DNA of 64,000 bases from Deefgea piscis. Its GTDB lineage: Bacteria; Pseudomonadota; Gammaproteobacteria; Burkholderiales; Chitinibacteraceae. Positions within the stretch are counted from its first letter, which is position 1; each line of letters begins with the position of its first letter. The notes beneath the pieces are model-generated. The model worked only from the letters and a program-made list of their open reading frames with translations, did not search any database and had not been told where the DNA came from. The stretch is taken from positions 1,612,001-1,676,000 of the forward strand of contig NZ_CP081149.1 of the NCBI RefSeq assembly GCF_019665785.1. The letters are read 5' to 3'. Below, in pieces: positions 54,004-64,000 of the stretch. The position numbers and the translations under genes are program-made.

Positions 54004-55249
54004 AATCCGTAATTACACATTAAATTTTGGTCCACAACATCCGGCAGCGCATGGTGTATTGCGTTTGGTGCTGGAGTTGGATGGCGAAGTAGTCGAGCGT
54101 GCTGATCCGCACATTGGTCTCTTGCATCGTGGTACTGAAAAATTAGCCGAAAGTAAAACCTACATTCAGTCTTTGCCTTATATGGATCGTCTTGATTATG
54201 TGTCAATGATGTCCAATGAGCATGCCTACTGTATGGCAATTGAGAAGCTGCTCAATTTAGATGTGCCAATTCGAGCTCAATATATTCGCGTTATGTTCGA
54301 CGAAATTACGCGGATTTTGAATCATCTGTTGTGGATTGGTGCACATGGTATTGACTGTGGCGCAATGACTATTTTCCTTTACGCTTTCCGTGAGCGTGAA
54401 GATTTGATGGACTGCTACGAGGCCGTTTCTGGTGCTCGGATGCATGCTGCATATTATCGTCCGGGCGGCGTCTATCGCGACTTGCCGGATGAAATGCCAA
54501 AATATCAAGCTTCGAAAATCCGTAATGCAGCGGCAATTAAGCGTTTAAATTCTAATCGCGAAGGCAGCTTGCTCGACTTTATCGAAGATTTCACCAATCG
54601 ATTCCCAAAATATGTCGATGAGTATGAAACTCTGCTAACAGATAATCGTATCTGGAAGCAACGTACTGTGGGTATTGGTGTGGTATCGCCTGAGCGAGCA
54701 TTGGCGTTGGGCTTTACTGGTGCGATGTTACGTGGTTCTGGCGTTGAATGGGATTTGCGTAAAAAGCAACCGTATGAAGTGTACGACAAGATGGATTTTG
54801 ACATCCCTGTCGGCAAAAACGGTGATTGCTACGATCGTTATTTGGTGCGTGTTGAAGAAATGCGTCAATCAAACCGCATTATTAAGCAATGCGTGCAATG
54901 GTTAAAAGAAAATCCAGGTCCGGTCATCACGACTAACCATAAAGTGGCGCCGCCTTCTCGTGAAGGAATGAAGTCGAATATGGAAGACTTGATTCACCAC
55001 TTTAAATTGTTCACTGAAGGTATGCATGTGCCTGAAGGTGAGGCGTATGCCGCAATTGAACATCCAAAAGGTGAGTTTGGTATTTACATGGTTTCCGATG
55101 GTGCAAATAAACCATATCGAATGAAAATCAGAGCGCCTGGTTACGTGCATTTGTCTGGTTTAGACGAAATGTCACGAGGACATATGATTTCAGACGTTGT
55201 TGCAATTATTGGTACGCAAGATATCGTATTTGGGGAGATTGATCGCTAA
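53993..55249 (+). CDS. nuoD: NADH-quinone oxidoreductase subunit D
   Basis: A 418-residue subunit that forms the quinone-binding cavity with NuoB. Marks are [38 protein letters not shown] and the C-terminal DIVFGEIDR. Start is GTG 53993 with AGGAG (53981-53985) 7 nt upstream. It ends one base into the nuoE start (TAATG). Confidence 0.97.
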   Translation: MAAEIRNYTLNFGPQHPAAHGVLRLVLELDGEVVERADPHIGLLHRGTEKLAESKTYIQSLPYMDRLDYVSMMSNEHAYCMAIEKLLNLDVPIRAQYIRVMFDEITRILNHLLWIGAHGIDCGAMTIFLYAFREREDLMDCYEAVSGARMHAAYYRPGGVYRDLPDEMPKYQASKIRNAAAIKRLNSNREGSLLDFIEDFTNRFPKYVDEYETLLTDNRIWKQRTVGIGVVSPERALALGFTGAMLRGSGVEWDLRKKQPYEVYDKMDFDIPVGKNGDCYDRYLVRVEEMRQSNRIIKQCVQWLKENPGPVITTNHKVAPPSREGMKSNMEDLIHHFKLFTEGMHVPEGEAYAAIEHPKGEFGIYMVSDGANKPYRMKIRAPGYVHLSGLDEMSRGHMISDVVAIIGTQDIVFGEIDR

Positions 55250-55737
55250 TGTCTTTACACAATCTTCTTTCCGTAGATTCAATTAGGCAAATTGACCGTG
55301 AAGTTGCTAAATATCCAGCAGAACAATCTCGTTCTGCGGTGATGGGCGCTTTGCGAATTGCTCAGGTTGAAAAGCGTTCTTTATCTAATGAGTTGGTTGA
55401 AGCGATTGCAATCTATTTAAATATTGCACCGCTCGCCGCTTATGAAGTCGCGACTTTTTATAATATGTACGACATGAAGCCGGTTGGTAAGTACAAACTT
55501 ACGGTTTGTACCAATCTACCCTGCGCTTTGTCTGGTGGCTATACCACAGCTGAATATTTGAAACAAAAGTTGGGTATTGGTTTTAATGAAACAACTGCCG
55601 ATGGTAAATTCACTTTAAAAGAAGGTGAGTGCATGGGAGCCTGTGGTTATGCACCTGTAATGTTGGTGAATAACCACAGCATGTGTAATCACATGACGCC
55701 AGAAGCCATTGATAAAAAACTGGCGGAGCTCGAATAA
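55249..55737 (+). CDS. nuoE: NADH-quinone oxidoreductase subunit E
   Basis: A 162-residue thioredoxin-fold subunit with the N1a 2Fe-2S cluster. Ligands are the Cys in [11 protein letters not shown] and in [13 protein letters not shown]. Starts and stops overlap neighbours by one base (TAATG on both sides), typical of tight nuo coupling. Confidence 0.96.
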   Translation: MSLHNLLSVDSIRQIDREVAKYPAEQSRSAVMGALRIAQVEKRSLSNELVEAIAIYLNIAPLAAYEVATFYNMYDMKPVGKYKLTVCTNLPCALSGGYTTAEYLKQKLGIGFNETTADGKFTLKEGECMGACGYAPVMLVNNHSMCNHMTPEAIDKKLAELE

Positions 55738-57023
55738 TGACCGTCTATGTAAAAGGCGTCGTGTTCGAGGGCGTCGAATTTGAAGATCCAAATTGCTGGC
55801 ACCTTGACGAATATGTGAAGCGTGGCGGTTATGCAGCGTTGAAAAAAATCATTAATGACAAAATCACTCAAGATGAAGTCATTGCAGAAATGAAGACTTC
55901 AGGCTTGCGCGGCCGTGGTGGTGCAGGTTTCCCTACTGGGCTGAAGTGGTCTTTCATGCCGCGCAGTTTTCCAGGTCAAAAATATTTGGTATGCAATACC
56001 GATGAAGGCGAACCTGGTACCTTTAAAGATCTCGATATTCAAGTGTATAACCCACATGCTTTGATTGAAGGCATGATTATTGGTGCTTACGCTATGGGTA
56101 TTTCTGTTGGGTATAACTATATCCATGGCGAAATCTTTGAAGCCTATGAGCGTTTTGAAATCGCACTTGAGCAAGCACGTGCTGCGGGTTTTTTAGGCGA
56201 TAACATTTTAGGCTCTGATTTTAGTTTTCAGCTGCATGCGCATCATGGTTATGGCGCCTATATCTGTGGTGAAGAAACTGCATTGCTTGAATCATTGGAA
56301 GGCAAAAAAGGCCAGCCGCGATTTAAACCGCCGTTCCCTGCTTCTTATGGTTTATACGGCAAGCCAACAACGATTAATAATACCGAAACGTTTGCCTCGG
56401 TACCGTACATTATCCGCGAAGGCGGCCAGAAATTCCTTGAGCTAGGTAAACCTAATAACGGTGGCACTAAATTATTCTCGGTTTCTGGTCATGTTAACCG
56501 TCCGGGTAATTACGAAATCCCGCTTGGTACTCCTTTTTCTGAATTATTAGAAATGTGCGGCGGTATGCGTGATGGTAAAAAACTGAAAGCTGTGATTCCT
56601 GGTGGATCTTCAGCGCCAGTATTACCTGCTGAAATCATGATGCAATGTACGATGGATTACGATTCTATCGCTAAGGCCGGCTCAATGTTGGGGTCTGGTG
56701 CAGTGATCGTGATGGATGAAACCGTCAGTATGGTAAGTGCATTAGAGCGCTTGTCGTATTTCTATCATGAAGAATCATGTGGTCAATGCACGCCTTGCCG
56801 TGAAGGTACTGGCTGGTTGTATCGTGTGGTACATCGTATCGCGCATGGCGAAGGTCGTATGGAAGACCTCGATTTGCTATCGCGTGTTGGTGATAACATC
56901 GCTGGCCGCACAATTTGTGCGTTAGGTGATGCTGCAGTTTTCCCTGTGCGTGGAATGTTGAAACACTTCCGCCATGAATTCGAGGATTTGATTAATCAAT
57001 CTCAGTCATCCAAGCCTTTGTAA
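55737..57023 (+). CDS. nuoF: NADH-quinone oxidoreductase subunit F
   Basis: A 428-residue NADH-binding subunit with FMN and the N3 4Fe-4S cluster. The FMN/NADH site has [18 protein letters not shown] and [17 protein letters not shown], and the cluster ligands lie in [13 protein letters not shown]. It accepts electrons from NADH and passes them to NuoE/NuoG. 61 bp separate it from nuoG. Confidence 0.97.
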   Translation: MTVYVKGVVFEGVEFEDPNCWHLDEYVKRGGYAALKKIINDKITQDEVIAEMKTSGLRGRGGAGFPTGLKWSFMPRSFPGQKYLVCNTDEGEPGTFKDLDIQVYNPHALIEGMIIGAYAMGISVGYNYIHGEIFEAYERFEIALEQARAAGFLGDNILGSDFSFQLHAHHGYGAYICGEETALLESLEGKKGQPRFKPPFPASYGLYGKPTTINNTETFASVPYIIREGGQKFLELGKPNNGGTKLFSVSGHVNRPGNYEIPLGTPFSELLEMCGGMRDGKKLKAVIPGGSSAPVLPAEIMMQCTMDYDSIAKAGSMLGSGAVIVMDETVSMVSALERLSYFYHEESCGQCTPCREGTGWLYRVVHRIAHGEGRMEDLDLLSRVGDNIAGRTICALGDAAVFPVRGMLKHFRHEFEDLINQSQSSKPL

Positions 57024-57084
57024 TTGGGTCGTCTGTTATTAGTCGAATTTTCTTTTGAATTATTGCCTTTGAATCGAGTCGAGC

Positions 57085-59409
57085 ATGTTGGAAATCGAAA
57101 TCGACGGTAAAAAATTGACAGTCCCTGGTGGTAGCACTGTGATGGACGCAGCCAATTCGATTGGTGTGCACATTCCACATTTTTGCTATCACAAGAAACT
57201 CTCAATTGCCGCAAGCTGCCGTATGTGTCTAGTCCAGGTTGAAAAAGCACCCAAGCCTTTGCCGGCCTGTGCAACACCTGTTACTGATGGCATGAAAGTT
57301 TGGACCCATTCTGATCAAGCGGTTACCGCACAGAAAGGGGTAATGGAATTTTTGCTGATTAATCACCCATTGGATTGTCCAATTTGTGATCAAGGTGGCG
57401 AATGTCAGTTACAAGATCTGGCTGTTGGCTATGGCCAAACAGGCTCTGAATACGCAGAGGAAAAGCGTGTCGTTGCCAATAAAGATCTTGGACCTTTGAT
57501 TTCAACGGATATGACGCGCTGTATTCATTGCAGCCGTTGCGTTCGTTTTACTGAAGAAATCGCCGGCTTCCAAGAATTAGGCATGGCCAATCGCGGAGAA
57601 TTTACCGAAGTAATGCCATTTATTGGCAAAACGGTGAATTCAGAGATTTCTGGCAACGTGATCGATTTGTGTCCGGTTGGCGCTTTAACTAGCAAGCCAT
57701 TCCGTTACACCGCGCGCACGTGGGAATTGTCTCGCCGTAAATCGGTGAGTGCACACGATGGTTTGGGTTCTAACTTGGTCGTACAAGTTAAGAACAACAA
57801 AGTAATGCGTGTATTGCCGTTGGAAAATGAAGCAATCAATGAATGCTGGCTATCAGATCGCGATCGCTATTCATACGAAGCTTTGAATTCGGAAGAGCGC
57901 CTGACTAAGCCGATGCTCAAGCAAGGCGGTGTTTGGCAAGAAACCGATTGGCAAACAGCACTTGAATACGTTGCCAATGGTTTAAAGCAAGTGATTGCTG
58001 AACATGGCAAAAATAGTATTGCTGCAGTTGCATCGCCAAGCTCTACAGTTGAAGAGTTATTTGCTTTACGTAAAGTGATGGCCGGTTTGGGTGTTGAATC
58101 GGTGCAGGCATTCGCTCGCAGTGCTGATTTCTCGCTAAAAACGCAAGGCGCTCAATGGTTAGGCCAGTCATTGCTTGAGCTATCACAAAATGAAGCTGTT
58201 TTGTTGGTGGGCTCCACATTGCGTAAAGAGCAGCCATTATTGGCGCAACGGTTACGTCAATCGGTGAAAAAAGGCTTGCAGCTATCCGCAGTCAATGCGC
58301 ACTCAGATGAAATGTTGACCAAGCTGGTTGGCGAAGTTGTCGTGCGTCCGGACCAGCTGGTGGAAGGCTTATTGCAAGTTATACAAGCATTTGTTGAGTT
58401 GAAATCAGTACCAGTGCCTACTGGCGTTGATTTATCGAATGTGTTGGTTTCTGATGCCGCACGTGCGATTGCTTTGAGTTTTGATGGCAAAGCCAAAACC
58501 GCCATTTTGTTGGGTAATGTGGCCCAAACTAGCGCGCGTTATGCTGAAATTTACGCTGCTGCAACTGCGTTAGCAGTGCTGACTGGCGCAACATTGGGTG
58601 TGCCTGCCATGGCTGCCAATAGTGTTGGTGCGCAATTAGTTGGTGCGGATCTCGGTGGGGATGTGTTTGGTGCAGGTGCATTGGCAGACGCTAAAAAAGC
58701 GTATGTATTTTTAGGTGTTGAGCCTGAATATGATGCACACAACGGTGCTTATGCTTTGGCCGCTGCAAAAAATGCAGAAATGGTGGTTGTCATGTCACCA
58801 TTCCAAAGCTGTGCCATGGATTATGCCGATGTGATTTTACCTATCTCTCCATTTAGCGAAACATCAGGTACGTTCGTGAATATGGAAGGTAAAGCACAAA
58901 GCTTTAATGGTGTAGTTCGGCCATTGGGCGAGACTCGTCCAGCGTGGAAAGTATTCCGAGTGCTCGGTAATCTATTTGGATTCTCTGGTTTTGAATACAA
59001 CTCATCAGAAGAAATTCGTGATGAAGCGCTAGCCGGCGAAATTGCTCCGCGCTTAAGTAATACCGTAGTAAGTACACACGCTGTGCGTGCACAAGCTGCA
59101 CAGGGTTTGGTTCGCTTAGGCGAAGTGCCTTTGTATCAGGTTGATTCCATCGTTCGTCGCTCACCAAGTTTACAAGCAACTCAAGACGCTTTGCTCGCCA
59201 GCACTTTACGTGCAAATACGGCGACACTGACTAAATTGGGCTTGGTTGTTGATGGTCAAGCCATTGTTCAGCAAGAACAGGGTAGTGCCACACTGTTGGT
59301 AGCGCTCGATGATGGCTTAGTTGACGATGTAATTCGCGTTGCTGCTTCGCATCCATTGACTCGTAATTTGGGTGATATGGTTGGCGCTGTTGAAGTGCTG
59401 AAGGCTTAA
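57085..59409 (+). CDS. nuoG: NADH-quinone oxidoreductase subunit G
   Basis: A 774-residue iron-sulfur subunit of the peripheral arm. The N-terminal 2Fe-2S ligands are Cys34, Cys45, Cys48 and Cys62; the next cluster uses the His-Cys block [21 protein letters not shown]; then [10 protein letters not shown] and [14 protein letters not shown] follow. The remaining 550 residues are the molybdopterin-oxidoreductase-like domain, without a cofactor in this family. The start codon has only a weak Shine-Dalgarno sequence. Confidence 0.95.
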   Translation: MLEIEIDGKKLTVPGGSTVMDAANSIGVHIPHFCYHKKLSIAASCRMCLVQVEKAPKPLPACATPVTDGMKVWTHSDQAVTAQKGVMEFLLINHPLDCPICDQGGECQLQDLAVGYGQTGSEYAEEKRVVANKDLGPLISTDMTRCIHCSRCVRFTEEIAGFQELGMANRGEFTEVMPFIGKTVNSEISGNVIDLCPVGALTSKPFRYTARTWELSRRKSVSAHDGLGSNLVVQVKNNKVMRVLPLENEAINECWLSDRDRYSYEALNSEERLTKPMLKQGGVWQETDWQTALEYVANGLKQVIAEHGKNSIAAVASPSSTVEELFALRKVMAGLGVESVQAFARSADFSLKTQGAQWLGQSLLELSQNEAVLLVGSTLRKEQPLLAQRLRQSVKKGLQLSAVNAHSDEMLTKLVGEVVVRPDQLVEGLLQVIQAFVELKSVPVPTGVDLSNVLVSDAARAIALSFDGKAKTAILLGNVAQTSARYAEIYAAATALAVLTGATLGVPAMAANSVGAQLVGADLGGDVFGAGALADAKKAYVFLGVEPEYDAHNGAYALAAAKNAEMVVVMSPFQSCAMDYADVILPISPFSETSGTFVNMEGKAQSFNGVVRPLGETRPAWKVFRVLGNLFGFSGFEYNSSEEIRDEALAGEIAPRLSNTVVSTHAVRAQAAQGLVRLGEVPLYQVDSIVRRSPSLQATQDALLASTLRANTATLTKLGLVVDGQAIVQQEQGSATLLVALDDGLVDDVIRVAASHPLTRNLGDMVGAVEVLKA

Positions 59410-59420
59410 GGGGGCAGAAC

Positions 59421-60464
59421 ATGGAATTTCTACAAAGTTATTTGGGTTATGACATTGCTTTTGTCGTTTGGACGCTACTCAAGATTGTTTTGATAGTGGC
59501 GCCGATTATGGGGGCAGTGGCTTATTTAACGCTGGCAGAACGTAAAGTGATCGGTTTTATGCAAATCCGGATTGGCCCTAATCGGGTTGGTCCTTTCGGT
59601 TTGCTACAACCGGTTGCTGATGGCGTAAAGCTATTGTTAAAAGAAATTATTGCACCTAGCGCTGCTGATAAGAAGCTGTTCTTTTTAGCTCCTATCATGG
59701 TATTGGTTCCTGCGCTAGGCGCATGGGCGGTTGTACCGTTTTACCCTGGGTATGTATTGGCCGATGTGAATGTAGGTTTGCTCTACGTGATGGCCATTAC
59801 TTCAATGGGTGTTTACGGTGTGATCTTGGCAGGATGGGCGTCTAATTCGAAATATGCTTTCTTGGGTGGTATGCGTGCAGCTGCTCAAGTAATCTCTTAC
59901 GAATTGGCAATGGGTTTTGCTCTGGTTGGCGTAATTATGGTTTCAGGTAGTTTGAACCTCACCGCGATCGTTGAGCAGCAAGGTCAGGGCATGGCCGGTG
60001 GTTCGCTCTTATCTTGGAATTTGATCCCGCTGTTGCCACTGTTTGTTGTGTATTTCATCGCAGGTGTCGCTGAAACTAACCGTGCACCATTTGACGTGAC
60101 TGAAGGTGAATCTGAGATTGTTGCTGGACACATGGTTGAGTATTCGGGCATGGGTTTTGCGCTGTTCTTCTTGGCTGAATACGCCAATATGATTTTGATT
60201 TCAGCAATGGCTTCGGTGATGTTTTTGGGTGGGTGGTTGTCACCATTCCCGGCGTCAATTCCTGTTCTTGGCGCGGCGAGCCCGCTGTGGTGGGTGTTGA
60301 AAGTTGCATTCTTGCTGTTCTGCTTCTTGTGGTTCCGCGCAACATTTCCGCGATATCGTTACGATCAATTAATGCGCCTAGGTTGGAAGATCTTTATTCC
60401 AGTAACTTTGGTTTGGATTGTCTTGGTGGGTGCTTGGATGCAGACCCCTTGGTCGATCTGGTAA
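59421..60464 (+). CDS. nuoH: NADH-quinone oxidoreductase subunit H
   Basis: A 347-residue membrane subunit that joins the peripheral and membrane arms and shapes the quinone channel. Marks are [36 protein letters not shown] and the acidic loop [20 protein letters not shown]. Eight or nine membrane segments fit the family. GGGGGC-type purine tract precedes the ATG. Confidence 0.97.
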   Translation: MEFLQSYLGYDIAFVVWTLLKIVLIVAPIMGAVAYLTLAERKVIGFMQIRIGPNRVGPFGLLQPVADGVKLLLKEIIAPSAADKKLFFLAPIMVLVPALGAWAVVPFYPGYVLADVNVGLLYVMAITSMGVYGVILAGWASNSKYAFLGGMRAAAQVISYELAMGFALVGVIMVSGSLNLTAIVEQQGQGMAGGSLLSWNLIPLLPLFVVYFIAGVAETNRAPFDVTEGESEIVAGHMVEYSGMGFALFFLAEYANMILISAMASVMFLGGWLSPFPASIPVLGAASPLWWVLKVAFLLFCFLWFRATFPRYRYDQLMRLGWKIFIPVTLVWIVLVGAWMQTPWSIW

Positions 60465-60482
60465 TGGAAAAGGACTTACGCC

Positions 60483-60974
60483 ATGGATAAAATTTTATAT
60501 TTCTTTAAAACCTTCTTGCTGGTTGAATTGGTGAAGGGCTTGTTATTAACGGGTCGTCACTTTTTCCAGCGCAAGATTACTGTGCAATTTCCTGAGGAAA
60601 AAACACCGTATAGCCCGCGTTTTCGTGGTTTACATGCTCAGCGCCGCTACGCCAATGGCGAAGAGCGTTGTATTGCTTGCAAATTGTGTGAAGCGGTTTG
60701 CCCAGCTATGGCGATTACGATTGAATCAGAGGCGCGTCCGGACGATAAAACTCGTCGTACCAGCCGTTATGATATTGACCTGACTAAATGTATTTTTTGC
60801 GGTTTTTGTGAAGAAGCCTGTCCGGTTGATGCGATTGTAGAAACGCATATTTATGAATATCACGGTGAAAAACGTGGCGATTTGTATTACACCAAGCCAA
60901 TGTTGTTGGCAGTCGGTGATAAATACGAAGCTGAAATCGCTGAACGCAAAGCTGCTGATGCTAAGTATCGCTAG
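60483..60974 (+). CDS. nuoI: NADH-quinone oxidoreductase subunit I
   Basis: A 163-residue ferredoxin-like subunit with two 4Fe-4S clusters (N6a/N6b). The ligand motifs are [12 protein letters not shown] and [15 protein letters not shown]. It passes electrons from NuoG to NuoB. AAGGA precedes the ATG. Confidence 0.97.
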   Translation: MDKILYFFKTFLLVELVKGLLLTGRHFFQRKITVQFPEEKTPYSPRFRGLHAQRRYANGEERCIACKLCEAVCPAMAITIESEARPDDKTRRTSRYDIDLTKCIFCGFCEEACPVDAIVETHIYEYHGEKRGDLYYTKPMLLAVGDKYEAEIAERKAADAKYR

Positions 60975-60983
60975 GAATAAAAT

Positions 60984-61619
60984 ATGACTTTAGCGCTTTT
61001 TTATATCTTTGCTGCAGTGCTGATTTTTGCCGCATTTCGTGTGATTACAGCTAAGAACCCAGTCCATGCCGTGCTGTATTTGGTGTTGTCTTTCTTTAAT
61101 AGCGCCGTATTGTGGATGCTGATTAAAGCTGAGTTTTTGGCGGTTTCACTGATTGTGATTTATGTCGGTGCGGTAATGGTGTTGTTCTTGTTTGTGGTGA
61201 TGATGCTGGATATTAACTTCGAAGCGTTACGCAAGAGCTTTTGGAAGTTTTTACCTGTGGCAGGTACCGTTGCAATCATTATGTTGATTGAAATGGTGCT
61301 GATTTTGTCGCATCGTGCAGCACAAATTGATGAATCACGTTTGCTTGAGCCAAGCTTTAACACTGCATCAGCTGAAACATTGGGCATGTTAATTTATACC
61401 CAGTATTTCTTGCCATTCCAGTTGTCAGCAGTGTTGCTGCTGGTTGGGATGATTGCAGCAATTGCTCTGACATTACGCAAACGTAAGAATACCAAGTATA
61501 TCAATCCAGGTGAGCAAGTTCGTGTCAAGCGCGACGATCGCTTACGGATTGTAAAAATGGCCTCTGAGCCAAAAGATTCGGCAAATGATGCCCAGTCTAC
61601 CGATCAACCTGCAGCCTAA
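60984..61619 (+). CDS. nuoJ: NADH-quinone oxidoreductase subunit J
   Basis: A 211-residue membrane subunit, five segments. The key stretch is AVSLIVIYVGAVMVLFLFVVMML. The C terminus has an extra hydrophilic tail (EPKDSANDAQSTDQPAA). Nine bases separate it from nuoI. Confidence 0.95.
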   Translation: MTLALFYIFAAVLIFAAFRVITAKNPVHAVLYLVLSFFNSAVLWMLIKAEFLAVSLIVIYVGAVMVLFLFVVMMLDINFEALRKSFWKFLPVAGTVAIIMLIEMVLILSHRAAQIDESRLLEPSFNTASAETLGMLIYTQYFLPFQLSAVLLLVGMIAAIALTLRKRKNTKYINPGEQVRVKRDDRLRIVKMASEPKDSANDAQSTDQPAA

Positions 61620-61649
61620 TTGGCCTAGATAAGAGTTTAGGGAGGATAT

Positions 61650-61955
61650 GTGCTTACACTGACTCATTACCTTGTGCTGGGCGCAATTATGTTTGCGATC
61701 AGCGTGTTTGGCATTTTCATGAACCGCAAAAATCTAATCGTATTGCTAATGGCAATCGAATTGATGTTGTTGTCCGTGAATATGAATTTCATCGCGTTTT
61801 CGCAGTTTTTAGGCGATACCGGTGGCCAGATTTTCGTCTTCTTTATCCTAACCGTTGCTGCAGCCGAATCGGCTATTGGCCTCGCTATCTTGGTGGTGCT
61901 CTTCCGTAATTTACGGTCGATTAACGTCGAAGATTTGGATAGCCTGAAGGGTTAA
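61650..61955 (+). CDS. nuoK: NADH-quinone oxidoreductase subunit K
   Basis: A 101-residue, three-helix membrane subunit with the conserved Glu residues in [19 protein letters not shown] and [11 protein letters not shown] used for proton transfer. Start is GTG 61650 with GGAGG (61641-61645) just upstream; an overlapping ATG at 61648 is out of frame. Confidence 0.96.
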   Translation: MLTLTHYLVLGAIMFAISVFGIFMNRKNLIVLLMAIELMLLSVNMNFIAFSQFLGDTGGQIFVFFILTVAAAESAIGLAILVVLFRNLRSINVEDLDSLKG

Positions 61956-61987
61956 ACCGGACAACATAGAATCGGACAATAATACCA

Positions 61988-64000
61988 ATGGATATGAAAT
62001 CGATTTATCTGCTTATACCGCTAGCGCCATTATTGGGCTCGCTAATCGCTGGTTTGTTTGGCTGGGCGATTGGCCGTCGAGCGGCACATATTGCAACGAT
62101 TGCAGGCGTTGCTGTGTCGTTTGCTTTGTCGGCGTATACCTTAAATTATTTGCTCAATGGTGGCGAATCGTTTAATGGCAATCTCTACACATGGCTTTCA
62201 GTCAATGGCGTGGATTTGAATATCGGCTTTTTAGTTGATAATCTCACCGCAATGATGATGTGTGTCGTTACCTTTGTATCGCTGATGGTGCATATCTACA
62301 CGATTGGCTATATGCAAGATGACCCTGGTTATCAGCGCTTTTTTAGTTACATCTCATTGTTTACTTTCTCGATGTTAATGCTCGTCATGAGTAATAACTT
62401 TGTGCAGCTGTTTTTTGGCTGGGAAGCGGTGGGTTTAGTATCGTACCTGTTGATTGGATTTTGGTTTAAACGCCCAACAGCAACATTTGCAAACTTGAAA
62501 GCCTTTTTGGTTAATCGCGTGGGTGACTTAGGTTTCTTGCTCGGTATCGGTTTGGTATTGGCCCATTTTGGTACTCTGGATTACGCCGAAGTGTTTGCCA
62601 AGGCGCCAGAGCTTAAAGATGCGACGATTAGCTTGTTTGCTGGTACCCCATGGTCATTGATGACGGTGACTTGCATTTTGCTGTTTATTGGTGCAATGGG
62701 TAAATCAGCGCAATTTCCTTTGCATGTTTGGCTGCCAGACTCAATGGAAGGGCCGACGCCAATTTCAGCGTTGATCCATGCAGCAACGATGGTAACTGCG
62801 GGTATCTTTATGGTTTCACGGATGTCTCCGTTATTCGAGATGTCTGATACCGCACTTAATTTCGTGTTGGTGATTGGTGCCATTACCGCCTTATTTATGG
62901 GTTTCCTCGGGATTATCCAGAACGATATTAAGCGAGTTGTTGCTTATTCGACTTTGTCGCAGCTCGGTTATATGACGGTGGCCTTGGGTGTTTCGGCTTA
63001 CTCAGTGGCGTTAATGCATTTGATGACGCATGCCTTCTTTAAAGCTTTGCTATTCCTTGCCGCCGGTTCGGTGATTATGGGTATGCACCATGATCAAGAT
63101 ATCCGCAACATGGGTGGCTTGCGTAAATATATGCCGATCACGTGGATCACTTCGTTGATTGGGTCATTAGCTTTGATTGGCACGCCATTTTTCTCTGGTT
63201 TCTATTCAAAAGATTCAATTATTCTTGCGGTTGAAGCTTCTAAATTGCCCGGCGCTGGGTTTGCTTATTTTGCTGTTGTCGCTGGCGTGTTTGTTACAGC
63301 ATTTTATTCATTCCGTATGTATTTCTTGGTTTTCCACGGCAAAGAGCAGTGGATGCAAAAGAAAGATACGCATCATGGTCATGATGCACATGATGATCAC
63401 GATCATCACCACGGTTTGGGTCCGAATGACAAGCCGCACGAGTCGCCATGGGTTGTTACCTTGCCATTGATTTTGTTGGCGATTCCTTCGGTACTGGTTG
63501 GGTATATCGCAATTAGCCCGATGTTGGCCGGTGATTTCTTTAAAGATGTGCTGACGGTTAATCTTGAGGCTCATCCAGCAATGGAGGCGGTGGTTCACCA
63601 TGCGCACGATGCAATGGGGATGGCGACTCACGCGTTTGTAACATTGCCATTCTGGTTGGCTTTTGCTGGTGTTGCAGCTGCATGGTTGTTCTATATGAAG
63701 GCACCGCAACTTCCTGCTGCATGTGATCGTTTCTTTACTGCAATCGGCGTTAGAAAACTGCTTGAAGAAAAGTATTACATGGATCATTTGTACATCAATG
63801 TGTTTACTGCCGGCGCTCGCGCACTGGGTACGGTGCTCTGGAAAGTGGGTGATACATTGTTAATTGATGGTCTGTTGGTGAATGGGGCCGCTAAGCTTGT
63901 TGGCGTGTTCTCAGGTCTTATTCGTCGCCTGCAAACTGGATACATCTACCATTACGCTTTTGCAATGATTATTGGCGCCTTGCTGCTGATGACTTGGTGG
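61988..64000 (+). CDS. nuoL: NADH-quinone oxidoreductase subunit L, cut at window end
   Basis: A large antiporter-like membrane subunit; 671 codons are present and the frame is open at the edge, so only the last few residues are missing. Marks are FFGWEAVGLVSYLLIGFW, the Lys/Glu/His proton path in GAMGKSAQFPLHVWLPDSMEGPTPISALIHAATMVTAG and HAFFKALLFLAAGSVIMG. Between two late membrane helices is a His-rich loop (residues 462-475: HHGHDAHDDHDHHH). Start is ATG 61988, or ATG 61994. Confidence 0.95.
   Translation, partial: MDMKSIYLLIPLAPLLGSLIAGLFGWAIGRRAAHIATIAGVAVSFALSAYTLNYLLNGGESFNGNLYTWLSVNGVDLNIGFLVDNLTAMMMCVVTFVSLMVHIYTIGYMQDDPGYQRFFSYISLFTFSMLMLVMSNNFVQLFFGWEAVGLVSYLLIGFWFKRPTATFANLKAFLVNRVGDLGFLLGIGLVLAHFGTLDYAEVFAKAPELKDATISLFAGTPWSLMTVTCILLFIGAMGKSAQFPLHVWLPDSMEGPTPISALIHAATMVTAGIFMVSRMSPLFEMSDTALNFVLVIGAITALFMGFLGIIQNDIKRVVAYSTLSQLGYMTVALGVSAYSVALMHLMTHAFFKALLFLAAGSVIMGMHHDQDIRNMGGLRKYMPITWITSLIGSLALIGTPFFSGFYSKDSIILAVEASKLPGAGFAYFAVVAGVFVTAFYSFRMYFLVFHGKEQWMQKKDTHHGHDAHDDHDHHHGLGPNDKPHESPWVVTLPLILLAIPSVLVGYIAISPMLAGDFFKDVLTVNLEAHPAMEAVVHHAHDAMGMATHAFVTLPFWLAFAGVAAAWLFYMKAPQLPAACDRFFTAIGVRKLLEEKYYMDHLYINVFTAGARALGTVLWKVGDTLLIDGLLVNGAAKLVGVFSGLIRRLQTGYIYHYAFAMIIGALLLMTWW

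Overview
The window looks like the chromosome of a motile, respiratory betaproteobacterium of the order Neisseriales, perhaps Chitinibacteraceae. The order carA-carB-greA, rlmE-ftsH-folP-glmM, pstS-pstC-pstA-pstB, tpiA-secG-nuoABCDEFGHIJKL and the individual protein sequences support this. The genus assignment is inference. I saw no rRNA, tRNA, CRISPR array or intact insertion sequence.

Region 1 (1-17.6 kb) is accessory metabolism and stress. It holds an AsmA-like fragment, a thioesterase/lipoprotein pair, a SulP transporter overlapping a polyphosphate kinase 2, a dicarboxylate/glutamate symporter, a GlxA-type AraC regulator, EamA, a cysteine hydrolase and a Cache chemoreceptor. An electrophile-response cluster follows: a NemR-like regulator, a YqhD-like aldehyde reductase and a CurA-like enoyl reductase. 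The same 15-bp operator lies before nemR and yqhD. GFA, GNAT, RsmJ and MtfA genes complete the region.

Region 2 (17.8-29 kb) is the most unusual. At 17815-20160 a chemoreceptor with almost no periplasmic loop carries a near full-length sugar-binding-protein domain at its cytoplasmic C terminus, so it looks built to sense sugar inside the cell. A copper cluster follows (small secreted Cys/His protein, multicopper oxidase, DUF411 protein). Then comes an AT-rich two-gene module, a DUF4297-like nuclease plus HerA-type ATPase, which is probably an anti-phage system. It is bordered by intergenic palindromic repeats on one side and an SbcC-like gene scrap on the other. A glycosyltransferase and an LpxH-like phosphoesterase lie beyond.

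Region 3 (29-47 kb) is mostly housekeeping: a cold-shock/DUF1294 fusion, PutP, a DnaQ-type exonuclease, DUF1841, FIST and glutathione peroxidase genes, carAB with a promoter, terminator-like leader and intergenic hairpin, greA, yhbY, rlmE, ftsH, folP, glmM and a third chemoreceptor.

Region 4 (47-64 kb) is the pst phosphate-uptake operon (minus strand), the divergent tpiA-secG pair, and the complex I operon nuoA to nuoL, which is cut by the window end.
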